Source: Deltaproteobacteria bacterium (GTDB lineage: Bacteria > Myxococcota > B64-G9). Taken from it: DNA of 6,554 nucleotides. Position 1 is the stretch's first letter; each line of letters starts with the position of its first letter. The notes below the pieces were generated by a model. That model worked only from the letters and a program-made list of their open reading frames with translations, was not told the origin of the DNA and made no database searches. Of the stretch, positions 1 to 5,377 are shown piece by piece. Made by a program: the position numbers and the translations under genes. The stretch spans positions 1-6,554 of the forward strand of contig QMME01000231.1 in NCBI GenBank assembly GCA_003647095.1, given 5' to 3'.

Positions 1-427
1 GCGGATCTCCCTCCGCGGGCATTACCAGGTCGCCGCCGCTCAGGCCCTGCACCACCACCCGCTCCACCGCCATTTCCTCCGGTTCGCCGCTGGTTACCTG
101 GCGGGAGGTGTAGAGCCAACAGGCCTCGGAAAAGTACTGGCGGTCGGCCAGTTGCACCTGGTAGTTGCTGAAATCGCTAAAGAAAGCCTGTACCAGGGTG
201 GTGTGGCCGGGATCGGGACCGGTGAGCTGATCGAGTTCGCCAACTCCCAGGCGCCCCACGATGAAGGTGTCGAGTTCGCTCTCGTCGTCGATGATGGTGG
301 GCACGCCGTCGTTGCCGGCACCGCAGGAAGAACCGCCCCCGCCACAGGCCGCCCCGCTCACTGCCAGCAGTCCCAGCAGCAGAAATCCCCACAACCTGGT
401 CTTGTTGCCTGGATTGGTATGGTGCAT
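1..427 (-). CDS. Small-signal lipoprotein of unknown function, 3' end cut by window edge
   Basis: 142 codons are visible from an ATG at 427 and the frame stays open to the left edge, so the C-terminus is missing. The N-terminus is a lipoprotein signal: basic residues (K9, R11), a hydrophobic core at about residues 12-23, then S-G-A-A-C with the probable lipidated Cys at 28. The -3 residue is Gly rather than the usual Leu/Val/Ile, so the lipobox is imperfect. A Gly/Ser linker (GGGGSSCG) follows, then a mature region that matches no family I recognise; it has a run of acidic residues near 47-53 and an aromatic-rich stretch (FFSDFSNY, 82-89). Only three Cys are visible (28, 35, 103), so unlike its neighbours this part has no cysteine array. 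It is the fourth gene of the putative operon, 48 bp after the VWA gene. GGAGG lies 13 nt before the ATG, which is slightly far, but no better in-frame start exists. Confidence 0.8.
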   Translation of the reverse strand, partial: MHHTNPGNKTRLWGFLLLGLLAVSGAACGGGGSSCGAGNDGVPTIIDDESELDTFIVGRLGVGELDQLTGPDPGHTTLVQAFFSDFSNYQVQLADRQYFSEACWLYTSRQVTSGEPEEMAVERVVVQGLSGGDLVMPAEGDP

Positions 428-440
428 GGCTGGATAGTAA

Positions 441-445
441 CCTCC
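441..445 (-). promoter_or_regulatory. Ribosome binding site for the 1-427 lipoprotein gene
   Basis: On the minus strand this reads GGAGG, 13 nt before the ATG at 427. The spacing is longer than usual. It lies in the 48-bp gap after the stop codon of the VWA gene, which fits translation from a shared mRNA. Confidence 0.55.
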
Positions 446-475
446 GTGTCGGTTGCTGGTCAAGAAAGGCCGCCG

Positions 476-877
476 TCACTTTTCCTCGATGGGGAAGAAA
501 TCGCCGTCGCCCAGGGGAATCTCGGCCACCGGGGGAATCTTCACTCCGTCGACGAAACGTACCGTCTGGTTGGCGGCCCGGAAGATGGAATAGGCATAGG
601 GGTTGTCGAGCGGTGTTTGGGCGAAATAGAGGAAGATGTTGTTGTAACCGGCGCCGTAACCGGGCACCGTCTCCAGGGTCTCGGCCAGGGTGATGTTCTT
701 GATGGTGAAGGAAATGCAGTTCTTGTTGGCCAGGCCGGCGATAACGGTCTTGCGGATGCGGCAGAAGGAGCCGTCCGGGCAATCGGAATCGCTCTGGCAG
801 GGAGGGGCCTCAGTAACCCCGTCGCACCAGAAACCCGATAACGGCAATTGGCCGGCGTCAACCTGGAAGGTCACCCA
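476..877 (-). other. Unassigned C-terminal domain of the VWA lipoprotein
   Basis: Residues about 776-908 of the 908-residue protein, after the four-Cys repeats. Alternating hydrophobic segments (WVTFQVDAG, NCISFTIKNITL, NIFLYFAQT, TVRFVDGVKI) suggest a beta-sandwich. It carries one 'C-x-S-D-x-D-C-P' module at residues 802-814, the same kind that dominates the first gene of the operon. I do not recognise the domain. No C-terminal sorting tag such as MYXO-CTERM is visible; the protein ends in an acidic EEK. Confidence 0.45.
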
Positions 878-3202
878 GGGCGGTTTCTGGTTTTCGGCCA
901 GGCGCCTCCCGGCGGGGCAAGACCAGTTCTGGCAGGGCGGCTGGGTACACACCCCGCTTTCGGTATCGCACTCGTAGCCCGGCGGACAGTCGACATTGAG
1001 ACAGCGATCGGTCAGGCATTGCCCCAGCAGGGGATCGCAACGCTGCCCCAGGCCGCAGTCAGCCAGGGTACAATCGGCATGGCAGCGGCCGTTGGCCGGA
1101 TCGCAGGTCTCGGTGGAGGTACAGGTGACGTGCTCGCAGGGATCGGGCAGGCAGTTGCCGCTGTTGGGATCGCACCACATACCGGGGCCACAAGGCGTGG
1201 GACAGTCCATCACGCAGGCGCAGGCGGCGTAGGCGATGTAGGTTCCGCTGCCGGTTATCTCTACTTCTTCCCCCGGTCCGCCTCCCATGGGCTCGGCCCA
1301 GGCCACCGCCGGGTTGCCGCGCACGCTGCCGTCGGCGCGCCGGGTTCCGGCCGGATAGTAGTAGAAGGTCCAGGCCCCGGAGACCGAGCGCTGGGAGACG
1401 TCGGTGAGGATGATGCCGGCCACCGGGTCGTTGGGAGCCACGTAGGGCACCAGGCGCAGTCCCTCGTCCACCACCTCGTAGCGGTAGGCCTCACCGGAAC
1501 GGGCACGCATGTCGTTGGATTGCGGATCCAGGTGCAGTTTCAGTTCTTCGCCGTTGGACAGGCCGTCCATGTCGGTGTCGGCCAGGTGATCGGCCTTGAG
1601 GTAGTTGGTACCGCCCTTGAACTCGACGTGATCGGGATAGCCGTCGCGGTCGGTATCGAACAACGAAGGATCGGTTCCCAGCAGTTTCTCCTCGCAGTCG
1701 TTGAGACCGTCCGAATCGCGGTTCTTGTAGGGATACTCCAGGGTATAACAGGCCTGGGGCAGATCGAGCCGCAGAGGATCGAGGTTGAGGGTGGCAAACT
1801 GCATCTCCAGCAGGTCGTTGAGGTAATCACCGTCGGTATCGGACTTGGTGGGATCGGTGTCGGTGCCGGTGGGATTGCCGGGGCTCCAGGGATCCGCCAC
1901 GCAATGGCAATCGTCCACGCTGCGACACTGGCCGCTGAGCAACTCGCCGTAGCAGATTTCTTCCTGGTCGCTCAGGCCGTCGCCGTCGCTGTCGGGCAGG
2001 GACACGCCGCCCAGCACACGCACGTTTTCGTTGGTTACCAGGAAAGCCTTCTTGACGAAGACGCTTTCCGAGGTGTCGAAATCGAGCCCCAGGAAGCTGA
2101 GCTTGGCCCAGATGGGATAACGGGTGTACGACCCGTGACCGGCGAAGGCCATGGCGCTCAGCAGCTGGGAGGTACGATCGTTCTCGGCGGCGTTGGGATC
2201 ATCACAGGCGAAGCGCGGGCAGCAGTCTTCGTTGGAGGTGCACTCCTGGCCTGGATTGCCCTGGCACACCTGCAAGAACTGGCAGCGTCCGGCCGAGCTG
2301 GCGGCGCAGATGGAATCGCCGTCGCAACCGGTGGCGTGGTCACCGTCGCACAGCCAATCCGAAGTGCACTGCCCCAACCCGGCGGCGGCACAAAAGGCGT
2401 TACCGTCGCTGCATTCCAGCGAGTGATCGTTTTCGCACAAGCGGGTGGGCAGGTTGCAGGTCTCGCCCCCGGAGCAGTTGGCCGGGCAAGGAGTGGTGGA
2501 GTTGCAGTAGCGCGGCTCGGGCGTTCCCTGGCACTGTCCGGGGACGTCATCCACCTGCACGGTGTGGAAGGCCACCTCGGCCACACCGTTGTCGAGGCCG
2601 AATTCCACCATCTCTTCCACGGCCTTGACCAGGCGGCACTTTTCGTTGCAGCCGTCGCTGGTGGCCAGGGCCGGATCGGGCGGGCCCCCGGCCACGAAGA
2701 TGAACACGTAGCGGGTACGCGAACGGGTGCCGGGATTGGTGGTGAGCAAGTCACCGGAAAAGATGCTGTTGGCCAGGCTGAGCGCCCCCAACCAGTCGCG
2801 GCACTGGCCGCTGACACAGGCGCCGGAACCAAAACCCAGTTCGAACAGGGCATTGCTCAGGGTGGTCTGGTTCTTGGTATAGCCATCGGTCAACTGCTTG
2901 ACCTCACCGGCGAAGCGCACCACCGCGAAGGAATAGTTCTCCGAACCCTTGTAACGGTTGATGACGGCTTGTACCGCCTGCTGACGCTGCTGCTGGGGAT
3001 CGCCGTAGGTGTCCATCAGGAACATGATACGCACCGGAAACTGCCGCTGGGCCGGATCATCGGTACACACCGTGCCCGAGATGGCCACCTTGTTGGGAAC
3101 GTCGGGAGGCAGGGTGCGGTGATAGATGTTGGTGTCAGTGCAACCGCCCAACAGCAGGGCTGCCAGCAAGCAGCCGGCAACCGTTGACGATCTAGCGCTC
3201 AT
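476..3202 (-). CDS. VWA-domain lipoprotein with TSP3 calcium repeats and Cys-rich modules
   Basis: 908 residues, probably an outer-membrane surface lipoprotein. The signal peptide has a hydrophobic core and lipobox L-G-G-C with lipidated Cys21. The VWA domain covers about 55-375: first strand and degenerate metal site (FLMDTYGDP, 61-69), second core strand YVFIFVAGGPPDP (165-177), a strand near 209-218, and the closing helix and strand at 345-375 (AFAGHGSY). A Cys-rich insert at 224-333 interrupts it. Five TSP3-type loops lie at 404-553 (first one DSDGDGLSD). A strict four-Cys repeat occupies 667-762. The remaining C-terminal region (about 763-908) holds one further CxSDxDCP module (802-814) and an otherwise unassigned, probably beta-rich domain. 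About 56 Cys in all imply extensive disulfides. Known: VWA and TSP3 modules commonly mediate adhesion and bind Ca2+. Inference: surface adhesion or scaffold role. The ATG at 3202 is supported by AGGAG 10 nt upstream and by the signal peptide. The stop is TGA at 476-478. Alternative: a structural protein with no adhesive role. Confidence 0.93.
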   Translation of the reverse strand: MSARSSTVAGCLLAALLLGGCTDTNIYHRTLPPDVPNKVAISGTVCTDDPAQRQFPVRIMFLMDTYGDPQQQRQQAVQAVINRYKGSENYSFAVVRFAGEVKQLTDGYTKNQTTLSNALFELGFGSGACVSGQCRDWLGALSLANSIFSGDLLTTNPGTRSRTRYVFIFVAGGPPDPALATSDGCNEKCRLVKAVEEMVEFGLDNGVAEVAFHTVQVDDVPGQCQGTPEPRYCNSTTPCPANCSGGETCNLPTRLCENDHSLECSDGNAFCAAAGLGQCTSDWLCDGDHATGCDGDSICAASSAGRCQFLQVCQGNPGQECTSNEDCCPRFACDDPNAAENDRTSQLLSAMAFAGHGSYTRYPIWAKLSFLGLDFDTSESVFVKKAFLVTNENVRVLGGVSLPDSDGDGLSDQEEICYGELLSGQCRSVDDCHCVADPWSPGNPTGTDTDPTKSDTDGDYLNDLLEMQFATLNLDPLRLDLPQACYTLEYPYKNRDSDGLNDCEEKLLGTDPSLFDTDRDGYPDHVEFKGGTNYLKADHLADTDMDGLSNGEELKLHLDPQSNDMRARSGEAYRYEVVDEGLRLVPYVAPNDPVAGIILTDVSQRSVSGAWTFYYYPAGTRRADGSVRGNPAVAWAEPMGGGPGEEVEITGSGTYIAYAACACVMDCPTPCGPGMWCDPNSGNCLPDPCEHVTCTSTETCDPANGRCHADCTLADCGLGQRCDPLLGQCLTDRCLNVDCPPGYECDTESGVCTQPPCQNWSCPAGRRLAENQKPPWVTFQVDAGQLPLSGFWCDGVTEAPPCQSDSDCPDGSFCRIRKTVIAGLANKNCISFTIKNITLAETLETVPGYGAGYNNIFLYFAQTPLDNPYAYSIFRAANQTVRFVDGVKIPPVAEIPLGDGDFFPIEEK
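917..1204 (-). repeat. Strict four-Cys tandem repeat in the VWA lipoprotein
   Basis: Residues 667-762 follow C-x(3-4)-C-x5-C-x6-C with a period of 22-23 residues. Full copies start at Cys 667, 689, 711 and 734, and a fifth incomplete copy has Cys 757 and 762. Typical content is 'CPPGYECDTESGVC'. The spacing is nearly invariant although the intervening residues differ, which indicates a small disulfide-knotted module resembling EGF/EB-like repeats. Assignment to a named family would need a profile search. Confidence 0.85.
1544..1993 (-). repeat. Five TSP3-type calcium-binding repeats in the VWA lipoprotein
   Basis: Residues 404-553 contain five D-x-D-x-D-G-L-x-D loops: DSDGDGLSD (404-412), DTDGDYLND (455-463), NRDSDGLND (494-502), DTDRDGYPD (516-524) and DTDMDGLSN (542-550). 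Most are followed by an acidic E-E/LE pair, as in bacterial thrombospondin type 3 repeats. Family knowledge says these loops bind Ca2+ and stiffen an extracellular stalk. Copies 2, 3 and 5 carry a substitution at one loop position (Tyr for Gly, Asn for the first Asp, Asn for the last Asp). Cys residues lie between copies 1 and 2 (417, 426, 432, 434), between 2 and 3 (485) and inside copy 3 (503). Confidence 0.88.
2204..2533 (-). repeat. Cys-rich insert within the VWA domain
   Basis: Residues 224-333 hold 18 Cys in irregular modules such as 'CPANCSGGETCNLPTRLC' and 'CTSNEDCCPRFAC'. On its left is a VWA-like strand (EVAFHTVQV, 209-217); on its right is the VWA closing segment with AFAGHGSY (352-359) and a last strand. 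The array is therefore nested in the domain rather than appended to it. Confidence 0.72.
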
Positions 3203-3212
3203 GCCCGTGCCA

Positions 3213-3217
3213 CTCCT
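3213..3217 (-). promoter_or_regulatory. Ribosome binding site for the VWA lipoprotein gene
   Basis: AGGAG on the minus strand, 10 nt before the ATG at 3202. It begins just two bases after the TGA of the upstream PPC-repeat gene (3219-3221), so the two genes are tightly spaced and probably co-translated from one transcript. Confidence 0.75.
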
Positions 3218-3218
3218 C

Positions 3219-5321
3219 TCAGATACACTGCGGATCGGGGTTGCGACTGTTGGGACACATGTAGGGACAGCTCATGCAATAGCTGCAGTTGCCCGGGCAC
3301 ACGCCCCGTACCGCCCGGATGGTCAGTACGTAGGGGTTGTTGTAGTCGTACTTCTTGAAGTCGGGAGTGAACACCCACAGGTAGAGCCGGGCCGGGGCCT
3401 GGTATTCACCGCAAACGTAACTGCACTGGCCGGAACCATCACCCCAGGTGCCACTGCCGGAGCCGAGTTCCGGCCCCATCTCGTCGCCGCCACGCATTAC
3501 CACGTAGCCCAGATTCATTCCCGAACCGGAGAAGTTCCAGTCCCACAGCAGGTTGAAATCAACCTTGGGCCCGTTGCTGGCTGGATCGGCCTCGTCTTCG
3601 GAAGGAACGGTGTAGTTGTGTCCTTCCAACTTGAGCACGTACCAATCCTGGTCGCCGCGGAAGGAGATGTAGCCGGTAATGGGACCGCAGACGATCTCGC
3701 TGCCGTTGTCAGAGCAGGTGATTTCGGTGGCCAGTCCCTTGTTCCAGTCTCGGGTCTGCTCCTCCTGGTCGCCGGTAATATAGGGCAGGTAGAGGCCGTT
3801 GGGCGTGGGCGACTCGTGGCTGTCGGGTTCGGGGATGACCGTTACCGTGAAACGGTAGGCATTGTCCGGGTCCAGGTGGCGGGCACCGTAATCGGCCACC
3901 CGCAGATAATAGCGTTCGCCGTACATGGGAGCCACCGTCTTCAGGTGCTTGCTGCTGCCGCCCACCCCGAAGCTGGGCCCTTGCATGATCAGCGAGCGGA
4001 TACCGCAGCCGTGGTAGCTGCCGCCATCATAACAATCGTTGGCGGCCACGCACTTGCCCAGGGATTTGTCACAGGAGTGCGAGGGGCACTGGGCATCCAG
4101 GCACTGGGCGTTCATGTCACAGCCGCCGCAGGTCCACACCAGGTAGTCGCAAGCGTCACCGGGTGAGCAGGGAGTGTTGGGATCGGCCACGATCAGGTCC
4201 ACCGAGGGAATGATAGGGCTGGAACCGGGGAACTCGATCTCCACCTCGATCAGGGCCGGGTTGGTGTCGCTGGTTCCGGGTGAAGTGATCACGTACCAGT
4301 CCTCGTCGGCACGGGTGGCCAGGTAGCCGTCGTTGATGGTCTGGCCGCTCTGCAGTACCGTGGCATCCTGCCAGGAGTCATTGCTGGGACCGCGATCGCG
4401 ACTGTCGGGATTGTCCCGCACGCTCACGCTCAGGGTGTAGCCGATCTCGATGTCCGCGTCGTCGCTGTAGGCATCGGTCACCCTTACGTAGTAAGTTCCG
4501 GCCGCTTCCAGGGCCAGCACGTCGTGCAGTGCCGCCACCTGGTGCTGGCCGTCTTCCACTTGGCCGGCGTTGACCGGGGTCACCCCGTCAGGCATGAACA
4601 CATCGTAGCGCAGGTCGACCGGGGTGCGATCCTGCGCCTGCAGGTCGAGAATCATCATTTGGTTGGCGGAGTTGACCTGCACCCGGAACCAATCCTGGTC
4701 ACCCAGGTAGGACAAGAAGCCTGCCTGGGAGCCGATATCCTTGGCGGCGTCGGCACTGTCGTTGGGCTCGTAGGGGTCGGGATCCTGCACCAGGCCGATG
4801 GAGAGTTGGTAGGCATTCAAGCTGCGGGGATCCTCCTCGTCATCGTTCTGATCGTGGACCTCGATGAAGTAGGTTCCCGCCGTCTCCAGGTAGAAGGTAC
4901 CCTCCAGGTCGGTCACCCCGTCCATGCCCTCGGCGTCGCACTGGCCGCCCAGGCGGGTGTTGGAACCCTGGCGGTAGAGATCGTAGCACAGATCGACCGG
5001 GGAAAAGGAGGTGTTGTTCTTGAGGGACACGCTGACGATGGAACGGTCCTGGTCCACCGTGAACCAGTAGTGATCGGTATCGCCGCGCGGGCAGATATAC
5101 CCGGAGGCGGCCTCGCCACCGGGACTAAGTTGCCATTCCGGATCGGTGCTGCCCTTCTGGGAGTTGTCTCGCTGGCACTCGTCGAGACCGCCGTCGCCGG
5201 CGTCACCATCGCCGGCGTCGCTACCCTCGGTGGCACCTCCGCAACCGGCCACTCCCAGTAATACCACCAGCAGCAACGTCAACCACGATCCAGTCAGCCA
5301 CTTGTTCCGTGTCTTCTTCAC
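3219..5321 (-). CDS. PPC-repeat lipoprotein with Cys-rich C-terminal tail
   Basis: 700 residues, probably an outer-membrane surface lipoprotein. The signal peptide is K2-K3...R5...K7, hydrophobic core 14-25, then lipobox V-A-G-C with lipidated Cys27. A Gly/Asp-rich linker follows (DAGDGDAGDGG, 35-45). The body has four PPC-like beta-sandwich units at about 57-178, 181-301, 311-497 and 500-670. Each has the same landmarks: GD-x-D-[WYF] near its start, a V-D-[LF] strand, an AGTYxxxV-like strand and a final Y-x-[LF]-[ST]-[IV] strand. Unit 3 contains a Cys-rich insert (385-439). The tail at 675-699 has six Cys. PPC domains are known as accessory domains of secreted proteases, but no catalytic domain is present, so a structural or binding role is inferred. 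The start is a GTG at 5321: AAGGAG lies 8 nt upstream and the signal peptide begins exactly there. The frame stays open for 123 further codons upstream, but that overlaps the preceding gene and is rejected. Confidence 0.92.
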   Translation of the reverse strand: MKKTRNKWLTGSWLTLLLVVLLGVAGCGGATEGSDAGDGDAGDGGLDECQRDNSQKGSTDPEWQLSPGGEAASGYICPRGDTDHYWFTVDQDRSIVSVSLKNNTSFSPVDLCYDLYRQGSNTRLGGQCDAEGMDGVTDLEGTFYLETAGTYFIEVHDQNDDEEDPRSLNAYQLSIGLVQDPDPYEPNDSADAAKDIGSQAGFLSYLGDQDWFRVQVNSANQMMILDLQAQDRTPVDLRYDVFMPDGVTPVNAGQVEDGQHQVAALHDVLALEAAGTYYVRVTDAYSDDADIEIGYTLSVSVRDNPDSRDRGPSNDSWQDATVLQSGQTINDGYLATRADEDWYVITSPGTSDTNPALIEVEIEFPGSSPIIPSVDLIVADPNTPCSPGDACDYLVWTCGGCDMNAQCLDAQCPSHSCDKSLGKCVAANDCYDGGSYHGCGIRSLIMQGPSFGVGGSSKHLKTVAPMYGERYYLRVADYGARHLDPDNAYRFTVTVIPEPDSHESPTPNGLYLPYITGDQEEQTRDWNKGLATEITCSDNGSEIVCGPITGYISFRGDQDWYVLKLEGHNYTVPSEDEADPASNGPKVDFNLLWDWNFSGSGMNLGYVVMRGGDEMGPELGSGSGTWGDGSGQCSYVCGEYQAPARLYLWVFTPDFKKYDYNNPYVLTIRAVRGVCPGNCSYCMSCPYMCPNSRNPDPQCI
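3225..3299 (-). other. Cys-rich C-terminal tail of the PPC-repeat lipoprotein
   Basis: Residues 675-699 carry C-x3-C-x2-C-x2-C-x3-C-x9-C with two 'CP' steps and a terminal Cys-Ile, directly after the last beta strand of the fourth PPC-like unit. In an exported protein these Cys are most likely disulfide-bonded, either within a small knot or to a partner. It does not look like MYXO-CTERM or another membrane-anchor sorting tag, as no hydrophobic helix or basic end follows. Confidence 0.6.
3312..5153 (-). repeat. Four PPC-like domain repeats
   Basis: Residues 57-670 of the 700-residue lipoprotein. Matching elements in order for the four units: GDTDHYWFTV / GDQDWFRVQV / ADEDWYVITS / GDQDWYVLKL; then VDLCYDLY / VDLRYDVF / VDLIVADP / VDFNLLWD; then AGTYFIEVHD / AGTYYVRVTD / GERYYLRVAD / PARLYLWVFT; then NAYQLSIGL / IGYTLSVSV / NAYRFTVTV / NPYVLTIRAV. 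Unit 2 also has the classic PPC entry E-P-N-D (185-188). Units 1 and 2 are the most alike. Units 3 and 4 are longer because of internal insertions. Confidence 0.8.
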
Positions 5322-5329
5322 CGTGGATA

Positions 5330-5335
5330 CTCCTT
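5330..5335 (-). promoter_or_regulatory. Ribosome binding site that sets the GTG start of the PPC gene
   Basis: AAGGAG on the minus strand, 8 nt before GTG at 5321. This ideal spacing, with the lipoprotein signal peptide starting at the same codon, decides the start in favour of GTG over in-frame upstream candidates. Confidence 0.8.
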
Positions 5336-5377
5336 CCCGGGTATGGTTTCCAACTCCGTTATACAGGGAAATCCCCC

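Noticed and set aside
848..3187. Plus-strand open frame of 779 codons antisense to the VWA lipoprotein gene
   Set aside because: Its translation is low-complexity Gly/Val/Ile/Ala text with no domain. It lies entirely opposite a gene with a signal peptide, RBS and recognisable domains. Rarity of TTA, CTA and TCA codons in the GC-rich sense gene explains the lack of antisense stops.
476..3202. Assignment of the VWA gene as a myxobacterial gliding-motility protein (CglB or CglD)
   Set aside because: The VWA plus Cys-rich plus TSP3 style is reminiscent, but many unrelated surface lipoproteins share it. No motility gene is visible nearby and the MIDAS is degenerate, so no gene symbol is given.
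3225..3299. MYXO-CTERM-type sorting signal
   Set aside because: The Cys-rich end has no following hydrophobic helix or basic residues. The C-termini of the VWA protein (EEK) and the Cys-array protein (GAPAGP) also lack it.
4391..4399. GCGATCGC palindrome (HIP1-like site)
   Set aside because: Single noticed occurrence inside a coding region, readily explained by codon content in GC-rich DNA.
3126..5261. Plus-strand open frames at 3126-4166 and 4524-5261
   Set aside because: Antisense shadows of the PPC lipoprotein gene (the first also crosses the start of the VWA gene), with low-complexity Val/Gly/Ala translations.
5365..5376. Short inverted repeat GGGAAATCCC as a terminator or operator
   Set aside because: The stem is only about 4 bp with a 2-nt loop and no T-run follows.
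5322..5377. Possible promoter in the 56-bp gap (TGTATAAC on the minus strand)
   Set aside because: There is a -10-like TATAAC preceded by TG, but no matching -35 at the right distance. An internal promoter cannot be excluded, but the evidence is too weak to call.
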